A DNA stretch of 64,000 nt from DASQFD01 sp035633255. GTDB taxonomy: Bacteria; Actinomycetota; Actinomycetes; Actinomycetales; Dermatophilaceae. The stretch lies in contig DASQFD010000080.1 in the NCBI GenBank assembly GCA_035633255.1, positions 13,292 through 77,291 of the forward strand, written 5' to 3'. Shown here one piece after another: positions 26,886-35,405 of this stretch (position 1 is its first letter; every line of letters starts with the position of its first letter). The notes under the pieces were generated by a model that saw nothing but the letters and a program-made list of their open reading frames with translations, was not told the origin of the DNA and did not search any database. The translations under genes and the position numbers were made by a program.

Positions 26886-27440
26886 GTGAGTGACGACACC
26901 CCCACCCCCCCGGTCCCGCAGCCGGTGCTCGACCCGCTCGCGCTGGTGGCCCTGGAGACCGAGCGCCACGTCGCCGCGGGCGGGTGGGACCAGCCGCCGC
27001 GGCTCTTCGCCCTCGTCCCGACGCAGGACCTGCTGGAGCGCGAGCCGCAGCTGCAAGCCGGCCTGGGACCGGTGGACGGCCTCGACGGTGCGTTGACCGC
27101 GGTCGAGCAGGACGGGCTGCCCCGCACCTCGTCGCTGGAGTCGATCCTGGGGCGCCTGGCGTGGCCCGAGACGGTCACCGGGTGCGCCCTGGCGGTCGAG
27201 CGGATCGTCGTGCCGCCGTCGGCGGAGCGCGACCTGCCCGAGGACCCCGAGGCGGCCGTGGAGGCGCTCGCCGCCTCGCCGGCCCGTCAGGACGTGCGGC
27301 TCCTGGTCGCGGTCACCCGGGACGGGCGGGCCCGCTGCCTGCTGCGGCAGCGGGCACACGACACGGACGACCAGGTGGCGACCGGCGAGGACCTCGCGCC
27401 GGGACTGGTGCACGCCCTCCGGGCCTCGCTCGAGGCCTGA
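26886..27440 (+). CDS. PPA1309 family protein
   Basis: This 184-residue conserved actinobacterial protein of unknown role is recognised from its context and sequence (LDPLALVALETERHVAAGGWDQPPRLFALV near the start). I preferred GTG 26886 (CACGAT box 6 bases upstream, leaderless style) over GTG 26847, whose ribosome-like AAGGGGG touches the start codon. It is divergent from UPF0182 and convergent with the PDZ/Lon-like protease gene. Confidence 0.8.
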   Translation: MSDDTPTPPVPQPVLDPLALVALETERHVAAGGWDQPPRLFALVPTQDLLEREPQLQAGLGPVDGLDGALTAVEQDGLPRTSSLESILGRLAWPETVTGCALAVERIVVPPSAERDLPEDPEAAVEALAASPARQDVRLLVAVTRDGRARCLLRQRAHDTDDQVATGEDLAPGLVHALRASLEA

Positions 27441-27460
27441 GCCCCACCGGCCGAGCCGCT

Positions 27461-27524
27461 GCGGCGCGGCAGTCAGCCGGTGCAACCGGAGCCAGCCGGC
27501 GCGGCGCGGCAGTCAGCCGGTGCA
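27461..27524. repeat. 24-bp direct repeats spanning the ylbL stop
   Basis: Identical 24-bp copies lie at 27461-27484 and 27501-27524, 40 bp apart. The second copy contains the last codons and TGA stop (minus strand) of the Lon-like protease. Confidence 0.9.
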
Positions 27525-28583
27525 GCGCGGCAGCGCCGTCACGTCGCCGGCCGCGACGCGCTCGACCGCGTCGATGGCGCCGTCGACGTCCGCCACCCGC
27601 ACCACCCGGAGCCCGGAGGGGACGTGGCCCACCACCTCGCCGCAGTTGGCGGCCGGGGCGAGGAAGTAGCCGGCGCCGGCGTCGCGCGCCCCGAAGAGCT
27701 TCTGCCGGATGCCCCCGATGGGGCCGACCGCACCGGCGTCGTCGACCGTGCCCGTGCCGGCCACCTCGTTGCCGCCGGTCAGGGGGCCGGGGGTCAGGAG
27801 GTCGTAGATGCCGAGGGTGAACATCATCCCGGCGCTCGGGCCGCCGACGGCACCCGCCTCGATGCGCACCTCCGCGGGCAGGTCGTAGGACATGCGCAGC
27901 GTGACCCCGAGCACGGTGCGGCCCCCGACGCTCCCCGTGCCCGCCTGCACGCTCTGCCTCCGGCCGTCGCGCTCGACGACGACGGTGACCTCCTCCCCCG
28001 CCGGCGTGGCCCGCACGGCCGACCGGACGGCGTCGGTGCCGCTGGCCGGTCGGCCGTCGATGGAGAGGAGCACGTCACCCTCCCGCAGCGCCCCCGCTGC
28101 CGGGGCCGCGTCCGGCACCGAGGCGACCACGACCCGCTCGGGCACCCGGCGGCCGGCGGCCCGCAGGGCCAGCGCGGCGGCCACCTCCTGCGAGTCGGCC
28201 ATCTCGGCGGTGTTCTCCTGCTGCACCTCCTGCTCGGTGACGTCCGGCGGGAACACCTGCTCCTCCGGCACCACCGAGTCCTGGCGGCTCGCCCACCCGC
28301 TCACCACGTCGAAGGCGTTGACGCGGACACCCGGCCCCCCCACGACGCGCACCGTGGTGAAGAGCAGCTCCCCGGACTCCTCGGTCGCCGGGTAGGTGCG
28401 GGTGCCCTCGATGGTGATGATCGGCCGGCCCTTCACCTCCCCCAGGGTGTCCGTGGCCGGGCCGGGCCGCATGACCACGTAGGGCAGCGGGACCAGGGCG
28501 AGCACCGCCAGGACGGCGAGGACGACGAACCCGACGGACAAGGTCTCGCCGGCGAGGCGGCCGGGCCGCTCGGGCGACCTCAC
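27513..28583 (-). CDS. Membrane-anchored PDZ/Lon-like serine protease (YlbL family)
   Basis: The 356-residue protein has one N-terminal membrane span (residues about 15-37), a PDZ domain (LREGDVLLSIDGRPASG near 165) and a C-terminal Lon-type (S16) domain. The catalytic Ser is in GGPSAGMMF near residue 260 and the catalytic Lys in GIRQK near 300. The active site faces outside. GTG 28583 overlaps the moaE stop (GTGA). Substrates are unknown. Confidence 0.9.
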   Translation of the reverse strand: MRSPERPGRLAGETLSVGFVVLAVLAVLALVPLPYVVMRPGPATDTLGEVKGRPIITIEGTRTYPATEESGELLFTTVRVVGGPGVRVNAFDVVSGWASRQDSVVPEEQVFPPDVTEQEVQQENTAEMADSQEVAAALALRAAGRRVPERVVVASVPDAAPAAGALREGDVLLSIDGRPASGTDAVRSAVRATPAGEEVTVVVERDGRRQSVQAGTGSVGGRTVLGVTLRMSYDLPAEVRIEAGAVGGPSAGMMFTLGIYDLLTPGPLTGGNEVAGTGTVDDAGAVGPIGGIRQKLFGARDAGAGYFLAPAANCGEVVGHVPSGLRVVRVADVDGAIDAVERVAAGDVTALPRCTG

Positions 28584-29029
28584 GGCATACCGACCCACCC
28601 CGCGCCACCGTCACCGAAGTGCTGCCGCTTCCAGATCGGCACCTCGGCCTTGAGGGTGTCGATGAGGTCGCGGCACGCCTCGAACGCGAGGTCGCGGTGG
28701 GCCGCGGAGGCGGCAGCGACGACCGCCACGTCGCCGACCTCGAGCGGGCCGACCCGGTGAACCGCCGCGAGTCGGCTGCCCGGGTGGCGCGCCGCGACCG
28801 CCGTGGCGACCTCCTGGAGCCGCTGCAGCGCCGTGGGGTGCGCCGAGTAGGCCAGCGCCCGGACCTCGCGGCCCTCGTCGTGGTCCCGGACCACGCCCAC
28901 GAAGAGGCACACGCCCCCGGCCGACGGGGACGCCACCGCCTCCAGCGTGTCGTCGACGGAGATCCGCGCGTCGAGGACGTCGACCAGGGCCACGGGGTCG
29001 TCGGACCGGTCGTCGTGCGGGGGGGTCAT
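28580..29029 (-). CDS. moaE: Molybdopterin synthase catalytic subunit
   Basis: The 149-residue protein has the MoaE core FVGVVRDHDEGREV near residue 45, with the catalytic lysines in the LIDTLKAEVPIWKRQ segment near the C-terminus. It inserts sulfur from MoaD thiocarboxylate into precursor Z. No moaD is visible nearby. GAGGAG lies 8 bases before the ATG. The gene heads a two-gene operon with the PDZ protease. Confidence 0.93.
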   Translation of the reverse strand: MTPPHDDRSDDPVALVDVLDARISVDDTLEAVASPSAGGVCLFVGVVRDHDEGREVRALAYSAHPTALQRLQEVATAVAARHPGSRLAAVHRVGPLEVGDVAVVAAASAAHRDLAFEACRDLIDTLKAEVPIWKRQHFGDGGAGWVGMP

Positions 29030-29157
29030 GGCGTGGCTCCTCGGAGGGGGCGGTCACGCGACGTCGCGTGCCGCGGACGTGTGGAACTCTGGGCGTGGCA
29101 CCGTGGTTGGACCACTGATCAGACCACATCCTGCCAACGGATGACCGAGGAGCCACC

Positions 29158-30645
29158 GTGAGCGACCACCCCGACGACGACCGCGACCCCGGCGAGCCGT
29201 CCGGGCTGCCACCCGAGCTCGAGCGCATCCTGCGCGAGATGACCGGCGGCGCGCCCGTCGACCCCGACCTCGCCCGGATGGCGCAGGGCATGGGGATCGA
29301 CAAGATGGACCCGCAGATGCTCTCGATGCTGGCCGCGCAGGTCCGTGCGATGTTCACCTCGGCGCCCGAGGACGGCTCGGTGGACCGGTCCGTGGCGACC
29401 GACATCGCCCGCAAGACGGTCGCCGCCGAGGGTGACGTGCTCGCCACCTCCCGCGAGGTGGCCGCGGCGGCGGAGGCCGTCGACGTGGCGACGCTGTGGC
29501 TGGACACGGTGACCGACCTCGCCGCTCCGGGGCTGCAGGGGAGCGCCTGGAGCCGCGCCAAGTGGGTCGAGGCCACGATGCCCGTGTGGTGCGAGCTCGT
29601 CGAGCCGGTCGCCGAGGGCGTCGCGGAGGCGATCGGTGCGGCGCTGGAGCGACAGCTCGGCTCGCTGGGTGCCGGCGGGCTGCCCGAGGGCCTCCTGCCG
29701 CCCGGGCTCGTGCCCCCCGGGAGCGACCCCTCCGCCGTCCTCGGGCAGCTCGGGCCGCTGGTGCGACGCCTGCACGGCTCGCTGTTCTCGGCCCAGCTCG
29801 GCCAGGCCGTGGGGGCCCTCGCCGGCGAGGTGCTCACCGGCACCGAGGTGGGGCTGCCGCTGGTCCCCGCCCCGGGCGTGGCCGTGCTCCCGGCGGCGCT
29901 GCGGGCCTTCGCCGACGGGCTCGGGATCGACGAGCCGCAGGTGCTGCTGCACCTGGCCGTGCGCGAGGTCGCGCGCGCCCGGCTGTTCTTCGCCGTGCCG
30001 TGGCTCGGCCCCCAGGTCCTTGCCGCCGTGTGCGACTACGCGCGCGACATCACCATCGACACCGACGCCATCGAGGAGGGGCTGCGCTCGATCGACGTCG
30101 CGGACCCCTCGGCGGTGCAGGAGGCGCTCGGCGGCCGGCTCTTCGCGGTCCAGCACTCGCCGGCCCAGGCCGCGGCGCTGAGCCGGCTCGAGACCTCGCT
30201 CGCGCTGGTGGAGGGCTGGGTCGACGTCGTGACCGCCGCCGCGGTGACCCCGCACCTCCCCCAGGCCGACGCGCTCGGTGAGGCCGTCCGGCGGCGCCGC
30301 GCCGCCGGGGGGCCCGCGGAGAAGACCTTCGCCGCGCTGGTGGGCCTGGAGCTGCGGCCGCGCCGGCTGCGCGACGCCGCGAACCTGTTCGCCGCCTTGG
30401 AGGCCGACGGCGGCGCCGTCGGCCGCGACGCCGCCTGGAGCCACCCCGACCTGGCGCCCCGGGCCGAGGACCTGGACGACCCGCTGGGCTACGTCGACCG
30501 CGCCCGCTCCGGCGGCGGGGACGCGCTCGACGCCGAGCTCGACGCGCTGCTGCGCGACGCCTCCGGTGGTGCGCCCTCGCCCGGGGAGGACCCGCCGGAG
30601 GCCGGGGGTGGCCGGGGGGACGGTGCGTCGCCGGCCGGCGGATGA
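29158..30645 (+). CDS. DUF2342/TIGR03624 zinc-dependent metalloprotease-like protein
   Basis: The 495-residue cytoplasmic protein belongs to a family labelled coenzyme-F420-biosynthesis-associated hydrolase. The region where I recall a zinc ligand (REAAHxRLF) reads REVARARLFFAVPWLG, so a His is apparently replaced by Arg and activity may be lost. The acidic start and Gly/Pro-rich end are disordered. GAGGAGCCACC precedes the GTG. It is divergent from moaE. Its TGA overlaps the Nudix ATG (ATGA). Confidence 0.8.
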   Translation: MSDHPDDDRDPGEPSGLPPELERILREMTGGAPVDPDLARMAQGMGIDKMDPQMLSMLAAQVRAMFTSAPEDGSVDRSVATDIARKTVAAEGDVLATSREVAAAAEAVDVATLWLDTVTDLAAPGLQGSAWSRAKWVEATMPVWCELVEPVAEGVAEAIGAALERQLGSLGAGGLPEGLLPPGLVPPGSDPSAVLGQLGPLVRRLHGSLFSAQLGQAVGALAGEVLTGTEVGLPLVPAPGVAVLPAALRAFADGLGIDEPQVLLHLAVREVARARLFFAVPWLGPQVLAAVCDYARDITIDTDAIEEGLRSIDVADPSAVQEALGGRLFAVQHSPAQAAALSRLETSLALVEGWVDVVTAAAVTPHLPQADALGEAVRRRRAAGGPAEKTFAALVGLELRPRRLRDAANLFAALEADGGAVGRDAAWSHPDLAPRAEDLDDPLGYVDRARSGGGDALDAELDALLRDASGGAPSPGEDPPEAGGGRGDGASPAGG

Positions 30646-30681
30646 GGGGCGACGCCGAATACGGCCGGCGGCGGATGAGGG
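30637..30681. repeat. 12-bp duplication of the protease stop / Nudix start junction
   Basis: GGCGGATGAGGG occurs at 30637-30648 and 30670-30681, 33 bases apart. Each copy carries an ATG and an overlapping TGA, so the Nudix gene has two in-frame starts. Confidence 0.8.
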
Positions 30682-31307
30682 CCGGCGACGGCGCGCCGCC
30701 GCCGGCTGGCGGGGCGGGGCCCCACGACGACGGCACCGCGACGGGCCTGCTCTGCACCGACGCGCTCGCCGTGCTGGGCCGGTGGCGGCCCGCCGAGGCC
30801 GGACAGCAGGCGCTGCGCGACGCCTTCTGCGCCCACGTCGCCACGGTCCCCGGTGCCCTGGCCCGCGGCGGTGACCCCCGACACCTCACCGCCTCCTGCC
30901 TCGTCCTGTCGGCCGACCGGCGCGCGGTCCTGCTGGTGCTCCACCGCCGTGCGGGGCGGTGGCTCCAGCCGGGCGGCCACGTCGAGGCCGTCGACACGGG
31001 CCTTCGGGGGGCCGCCCTGCGGGAGGCGACGGAGGAGACGGGGGTGGAGGGGCTGGTCCTCACCGAGGACCCGGTGCACCTGGACGCGCACCGGTTGGGC
31101 GCGCAGTTCCTCGGGTGCCGGGAGCACCTGGACGTCCGGTATGCCGCGCTGGCACCTCCCGGCGCCGCGCCGGTCACCAGCCCCGAGTCGCACGCCGTGC
31201 GCTGGTGGCCGGTCGAGGCCCTGCCGCCGGGGGCGCCCACGGACCTGGGCCCCCTGCTCGCCGCGGCCCTTCGCTCAACGGAACAGGGTCGGCTCCAGCG
31301 ACGGTGA
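30642..31307 (+). CDS. Nudix hydrolase
   Basis: The 221-residue protein has a Nudix box from GGHVEAVDTG to LREATEETGV (residues about 109-132). The first Glu of the standard signature is replaced by Thr, or shifted to Asp, a variant known in actinobacterial members. Only the REATEE half is canonical. The substrate is unknown. It starts by ATGA overlap with the DUF2342 gene; an equivalent ATG 33 bases later is a real alternative. Its end overlaps the convergent YgjP-like gene by 33 bp. Confidence 0.83.
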   Translation: MRGDAEYGRRRMRAGDGAPPPAGGAGPHDDGTATGLLCTDALAVLGRWRPAEAGQQALRDAFCAHVATVPGALARGGDPRHLTASCLVLSADRRAVLLVLHRRAGRWLQPGGHVEAVDTGLRGAALREATEETGVEGLVLTEDPVHLDAHRLGAQFLGCREHLDVRYAALAPPGAAPVTSPESHAVRWWPVEALPPGAPTDLGPLLAAALRSTEQGRLQRR

Positions 31308-31853
31308 CCGTCCCCGGTCGTGGGGGTCGGGTGTGGGGCCGTCCGGCTCGGGCGGCAGGTGGCGGGTCCAGGCGACCCCGTCGAGGAAGCCGCGGGCCCG
31401 CTCCAGGTGCGGGTAGGACCCGAGCAGCGCCCAGAAGTCGGGGCCGTGACCCGCGAGGAGCAGGTGGGCGAGCTCGTGGAGGACGACGTAGTCCACGACG
31501 TGCTCGGGCATGCCCTGCAGCCGCTCCGACAGCCGGATGGAACCGTCGCCGGGGGTGCAGCTGCCCCATCGGGACTGCATGGTGGAGACCCACCGGATGC
31601 TCGACGGGCGGGCCTGGCCCCCGAGGTAGCGCGCCGAGAGGCGCGCCGCCCGTTCGAGCAGCTCGGTGTCGCTGGGTCGGCGGCGCCGCTCCGCCTTCTC
31701 GACGCGCTTGACCATGCGTGAGACCCACAGCCGCTCCTCGGCGAGGCTGAATCTCGCGGGGATCGACACGACGATCCGGCCGCCCTCCTGGTGCGCGCTG
31801 ACGGTCCGGTGGCGGCGGCGGCTGCGCCGGACCTCGACGTCCTCTCCGGTCAT
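31275..31853 (-). CDS. YgjP-like (DUF45/M48-related) zinc metallopeptidase
   Basis: The 192-residue protein has the zincin motif VVLHELAHLLLAGHGPDFW near residues 130-148 and the family segment STMQSRWGSC near 105. Basic, compact and cytoplasmic, it resembles the WLM/SprT-like YgjP proteins, whose substrates are poorly known. The ATG at 31853 is preceded by TAGGGT at 7 bases, giving a leaderless message, so the longer upstream frame is not used. Confidence 0.85.
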   Translation of the reverse strand: MTGEDVEVRRSRRRHRTVSAHQEGGRIVVSIPARFSLAEERLWVSRMVKRVEKAERRRRPSDTELLERAARLSARYLGGQARPSSIRWVSTMQSRWGSCTPGDGSIRLSERLQGMPEHVVDYVVLHELAHLLLAGHGPDFWALLGSYPHLERARGFLDGVAWTRHLPPEPDGPTPDPHDRGRSPSLEPTLFR

Positions 31854-31860
31854 GGGGGCG

Positions 31861-31866
31861 ACCCTA
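31861..31866 (-). promoter_or_regulatory. -10 box of the leaderless YgjP-like gene
   Basis: TAGGGT on the minus strand ends 7 bases before the ATG at 31853. Confidence 0.55.
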
Positions 31867-32047
31867 GGCCAGGGGTGGGACAGCCCCCGGCTGCCACGGC
31901 GCACCACGGACCGGCCGCGAAGGGCCCGTGCCGCGCGCGCCACCGCCGTGCGCAACCTCCGGCTGTGCGTGCTCGGGCTGGTCTAGGGTGGTCCGCGTCC
32001 GTGCCGCGGGACGCGGCCACCCCGTTCGAGGAGAGATCGAGACACCC

Positions 32048-32209
32048 ATGGCTGACGAGACCTACAAGGGCGAGTTCTACTGCGTCAAGTGCAAGGAGAA
32101 GCGCGAGGCGGAGGGCAAGGTCGTCGTCTCGGAGAACGGCCGCCGGATGGCCAAGGGCAGCTGCCCCGTCTGCGGCACCAACCTCAACCGCATCCTCGGC
32201 AAGGCCTGA
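32048..32209 (+). CDS. DUF5679 zinc-ribbon mini-protein
   Basis: The 53-residue protein has two CxxC pairs (CVKC near residue 12, CPVC near 40), forming a zinc ribbon. It is Lys/Glu-rich and resembles the conserved actinobacterial DUF5679 family of unknown role. GAGGAGAG lies upstream of the ATG, and a possible TAGGGT -10 box lies near 31984. A strong terminator follows. Confidence 0.88.
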   Translation: MADETYKGEFYCVKCKEKREAEGKVVVSENGRRMAKGSCPVCGTNLNRILGKA

Positions 32210-32229
32210 GCCCACCGGTCTCCCGCGAG

Positions 32230-32259
32230 AGGCCCCGGTCCCGACGGGGACCGGGGCCT
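32230..32259 (+). terminator. Terminator after the DUF5679 gene
   Basis: A perfect 13-bp stem with loop GACG ends in CCTTCGTC. Confidence 0.85.
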
Positions 32260-32298
32260 TCGTCGTGCCGGCGGCCGGGGCCTTCGTCGTGCCGGCGG
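32251..32298. repeat. 24-bp perfect tandem duplication
   Basis: Units 32251-32274 and 32275-32298 duplicate the terminator's right arm and the following bases. Confidence 0.9.
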
Positions 32299-32410
32299 CC
32301 CGGCGTCCGTCGTGCCGCCGGCCCGAGCCCGCCCGGGGCTGTGGACGAGGAGCGCCGGCGGGCCGCCCGCTCTGCGAGGGTGAGCGGGCGAGGACGACCA
32401 GGAGGTGACG

Positions 32411-33064
32411 ATGCGCGGTTCCGGCTCCGGTTCCGGCGCCGGCGGGCCAGGACCGGCCGTCGTCGTGGACGGCTCCGGTGCCCTGCCCGCTGAGGTGGCG
32501 GCCATGCTGCGGCGGGTGACGCCCCACCCCGTCATCGCCGGGCCCGGCGTCGCCGACGCCGCCGAGGCGGCCCTCGCCGCGGGGCAGGGGTCCCTCCCCC
32601 GCCTCGTCGCCATCGTTCGGCCGCGTGCTCCGGAGACCCACGAGACGGCGGTGTGGCACCGGCTCGGCACCCCGCACCTGCTCGTGACCTGCGGTCCGAA
32701 GGAGGCGACGGTCGGGCCGCTGGTGCTACCCGGTGCGACGTCCTGCACGCGCTGCCACGACCTGGTGCGGACCGAGCTGGACCCGGCATACCGTGCCCTC
32801 GCCGGCCTCCGGCTCGCGGTGGGGCCGGCCCGCTGGGAGGCCACCGACCCCGGGCTCGCCGTCCTGACGGCCGCCGTGGCGGCGGTCGTGGTCGCCGACG
32901 CGGCCGACGGCGGTTCCACGCTCGGTGGCGTCTCCACCGACCTCCTCGCCGGCCCGCCGAACCTCGCCCACCGTTTCTGGCCCCGTCATCCGCGGTGCGG
33001 GTGCGCGGCGCGACCGGGGTTGGTGCCGCCGCCGACGAACAGGCCGGGGACAATGGCCGGGTGA
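32411..33064 (+). CDS. E1/ThiF-like (TOMM cyclodehydratase-related) orphan protein
   Basis: The 217-residue protein resembles the C-terminal part of the ThiF-like proteins tied to thiazole/oxazole peptide synthesis: VGPLVLPGATSCTRCHDLVRTELDPAYRAL near residues 105-135, and a terminal HPRCGCA that completes a Cys4 zinc site. The N-terminal part has no clear nucleotide-binding glycine loop. No YcaO, dehydrogenase or precursor peptide is nearby. AGGAGG lies 5 bases before the ATG at 32411. The end overlaps the next kinase gene (GTGA), so the pair is co-translated. The function is unknown. Confidence 0.7.
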   Translation: MRGSGSGSGAGGPGPAVVVDGSGALPAEVAAMLRRVTPHPVIAGPGVADAAEAALAAGQGSLPRLVAIVRPRAPETHETAVWHRLGTPHLLVTCGPKEATVGPLVLPGATSCTRCHDLVRTELDPAYRALAGLRLAVGPARWEATDPGLAVLTAAVAAVVVADAADGGSTLGGVSTDLLAGPPNLAHRFWPRHPRCGCAARPGLVPPPTNRPGTMAG

Positions 33065-34395
33065 GCGACATCCCCCGGCGGTCCCTCGCCCGCACCGCCA
33101 AGCTCGTCGGGCTGCCCCTGGGGCACGCCGGACGGACCGCCGTGGGGATCGGCAAGCGGGTGGGGGGCAAGCCGGCCGAGCTCGTCGCCGCCGAGGTCCA
33201 GGCACGCACCGCCGAGCAGCTCTTCAGCGTCCTGGGGCAGCTCAAGGGCGGCGCCATGAAGTTCGGGCAGGCCCTCTCGGTGCTGGAGGCGGCCATGCCC
33301 GAGGACATGGCCGGGCCGTACCGCGCCACCCTCACCAAGCTGCAGGAGGCGGGGCCGCCGATGCCGGCGGCCACCGTGGCCGCGATCCTCGCCACCGAGC
33401 TCGGGCCGCGGTGGCGCACCACCAAGTTCCTGGAGTTCGACGAGACGCCGGTCGCGGCGGCCTCGATCGGACAGGTGCACCACGCGGTCTGGCGCGATGG
33501 CCGCGAGGTCGCGGTCAAGGTGCAGTACCCGGGTGCGGGGCCGGCGCTGATGAGCGACCTGACCCAGCTCTCCCGGATGGCGCGCGTCGCGGGCACCGTG
33601 ATCCCCGGCATCGACCTCCGGCCCATCATGGACGAGCTCATGGCGCGGATGAGCGAGGAGCTGGACTACACGATCGAGGCGCAGCACCAGCGGGCGTTCG
33701 CCCGTGCCTTCCGCGGTGACGTCGACGTCCGCGTCTCCGACGTCCTGGTGCAGTCCGAGCACGTCCTGGTCTCCGAGTGGCTCGAGGGCGTGCCGCTCTC
33801 GCGGATCATCGCCGACGGCACCCCCGCCGAGCGGGACGAGGCCGGCGCCCTCTATATGGAGTTCCTGCTCCGTGGGCCGGTCCGGGCGCGGCTGCTGCAC
33901 GCCGACCCACACCCGGGCAACTTCCGCATCACCGCCGACGGCCGCCTCGGCGTGCTCGACTTCGGGGCGGTCAACCGGCTTCCGCACGGGCTTCCGCCGG
34001 CCCTCGCGGGCATCCTCCGCTTCGCCCTCGCCGACGACGCGGCGGGCCTGACCTCGCTGCTGCGACGAGAGGGGTTCATCCGCGGCGGCGCCCACGTCGA
34101 CCCGGAGGCTCTCCTGGGCTACCTCTCCCCCTTCCTGGAGCCGCTGCGCCACGAGCGCTTCACCTTCGACCGCCCGTGGCTGCGTTCGGTGGCGGCCCAC
34201 ATCCAGGACCCCCGGCGCCCCGAGTTCCTCATCGGCACCAAGCTGACCCTGCCTCCGCAGTACGTCCTCATCCACCGGGTGTGGCTCGGCGGCATCGGGG
34301 TCCTGTGCCAGGTCGGCGGCACCATCCCGGCGCGGGACATCGTCTTCACCCACCTCGACGGCCTGGACGAGACCACGCTGCCGCCGGCCGTGTAG
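33061..34395 (+). CDS. ABC1/UbiB-type atypical kinase
   Basis: The 444-residue protein has the family KxGQ motif (GGAMKFGQ near residue 66), the A-rich loop AAASIGQVHHA near 135, the catalytic DPHPGNF near 284 and the metal-binding DFGAVNR near 300. UbiB-like kinases or ATPases assist lipid or quinone biology; the actinobacterial member's target is unknown. GTG overlaps the preceding stop. A hairpin follows immediately. Confidence 0.9.
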   Translation: MSDIPRRSLARTAKLVGLPLGHAGRTAVGIGKRVGGKPAELVAAEVQARTAEQLFSVLGQLKGGAMKFGQALSVLEAAMPEDMAGPYRATLTKLQEAGPPMPAATVAAILATELGPRWRTTKFLEFDETPVAAASIGQVHHAVWRDGREVAVKVQYPGAGPALMSDLTQLSRMARVAGTVIPGIDLRPIMDELMARMSEELDYTIEAQHQRAFARAFRGDVDVRVSDVLVQSEHVLVSEWLEGVPLSRIIADGTPAERDEAGALYMEFLLRGPVRARLLHADPHPGNFRITADGRLGVLDFGAVNRLPHGLPPALAGILRFALADDAAGLTSLLRREGFIRGGAHVDPEALLGYLSPFLEPLRHERFTFDRPWLRSVAAHIQDPRRPEFLIGTKLTLPPQYVLIHRVWLGGIGVLCQVGGTIPARDIVFTHLDGLDETTLPPAV

Positions 34396-34414
34396 CGCGA
34401 GCGGGGGGCTCGCG
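34396..34414. terminator. Hairpin after the UbiB-like kinase gene
   Basis: CGCGAGC and GCTCGCG are separated by five G, directly after the TAG. It lies between convergent genes. Confidence 0.65.
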
Positions 34415-34440
34415 GCCGGCCGGCAGGGGCCGGGCCGGGC

Positions 34441-35019
34441 TCAGCCGCCGTCCGCGGCGCGGGCGGCGGCCTTGGCCCGCTTCTTGGTCTCCCGCACCTT
34501 CTGCAGCGAGTCCGCGTCGACCACGTCGGCCACCGAGCGGAAGCATCCCGGCTCGGCATAGGCGCCGCACGCGTCCGCCCACCCCACCGGCCGCACGCCG
34601 AGCTGCTTGCCGAGCAGGGCGGCGAAGATCCTCGCCTTCTGGGCACCGAAGCCGGGCAGGGCCTGCAGGCGGGCCACCAGGTCCGCGCCGTCGTCGCAGT
34701 CCTCCCACACCCGCTCGGCGCGGCCGCCGTGCTCGTCGAGGACGGCGCGCGCCAGGGACTGGATCCGCCCGGCCATCGAGCGGGCGTAGCGGTGCACCGC
34801 CGGCGGGGTGGCGCACAGGTCAGCGAACGCCTCCGGCTCCGCCGCCGCGACGGCGGCGGGGTCCAGGGTGCCGAAGCGCGCGAGGATGGTGGCCGGCCCG
34901 GCGAAGGCCCGCTCCATGGGGAACTGCTGGTCCAGGAGCATCCCCACGAGCAGGGCGAACGGGTCCTCGGACAGGACCCGGTCGGCCGCCTCGACCTGGG
35001 CGATGCGCAGCTCCACCAT
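34441..35019 (-). CDS. HhH-GPD-type base-excision DNA repair protein
   Basis: The 192-residue protein has a DNA-glycosylase fold with SEDPFALLVGMLLDQQFPMERAF near the start and a helix-hairpin-helix segment LQALPGFGAQKARIFAALLGKQ near residues 123-144. A Lys-rich C-terminus follows. The expected catalytic Asp/Lys positions are not obvious, so the lesion is unknown. I chose the ATG at 35019, where the family starts; the longer upstream frame is Pro-rich shadow sequence. It is convergent with the UbiB-like kinase. Confidence 0.85.
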   Translation of the reverse strand: MVELRIAQVEAADRVLSEDPFALLVGMLLDQQFPMERAFAGPATILARFGTLDPAAVAAAEPEAFADLCATPPAVHRYARSMAGRIQSLARAVLDEHGGRAERVWEDCDDGADLVARLQALPGFGAQKARIFAALLGKQLGVRPVGWADACGAYAEPGCFRSVADVVDADSLQKVRETKKRAKAAARAADGG

Positions 35020-35179
35020 GCCTCCATCCTCGCGCACCCCCGGCGGCCGCTCGGGCGAGGCCGGTGCGGCTCGGAGGTGGACCGCACGAGGGGCCGGTGC
35101 GCCGCCCCGGGTGGGGTGGGGCACCGGCCCCTGATCGGTCGGGTCGTCGTCGGGCACGGTGGCGCGGTGCCGTGGGCGA

Positions 35180-35311
35180 TCAGCGCAGGTGGGCGCGGAT
35201 CATGGCCTGCTGCCGCTCGTGCTCGACGTGCTCGCGCCCGCGGCGACGGTCCTCGTGGACCCCCACCTCGTGCGCGGTGCGCCGGATCTGCTGGATGCGC
35301 CTGCGGTACAT
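35180..35311 (-). CDS. Small basic protein of unknown function
   Basis: The 43-residue, Arg/His/Glu-rich ORF begins MYRRRIQQIRRTAHEVG. GAGAGGGGGA lies before the ATG. It sits 94 bp downstream of whiB7 on the same strand and could be in its transcript. No family is recognised. Confidence 0.5.
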   Translation of the reverse strand: MYRRRIQQIRRTAHEVGVHEDRRRGREHVEHERQQAMIRAHLR

Positions 35312-35405
35312 CGCGTCCCCCTCTCGGACGTCGTGACGGGTGCTGCTTGGGCCCGACCTGGCGGTCGGGTCGGTGCCGTGCCGGTGCCGCCGCGGGACTG
35401 CGGTC

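Noticed and set aside
32411..33064. Thiazole/oxazole-modified peptide biosynthetic cluster
   Set aside because: Only one partial cyclodehydratase-like gene is present. No YcaO protein, dehydrogenase, transporter or precursor peptide occurs nearby.
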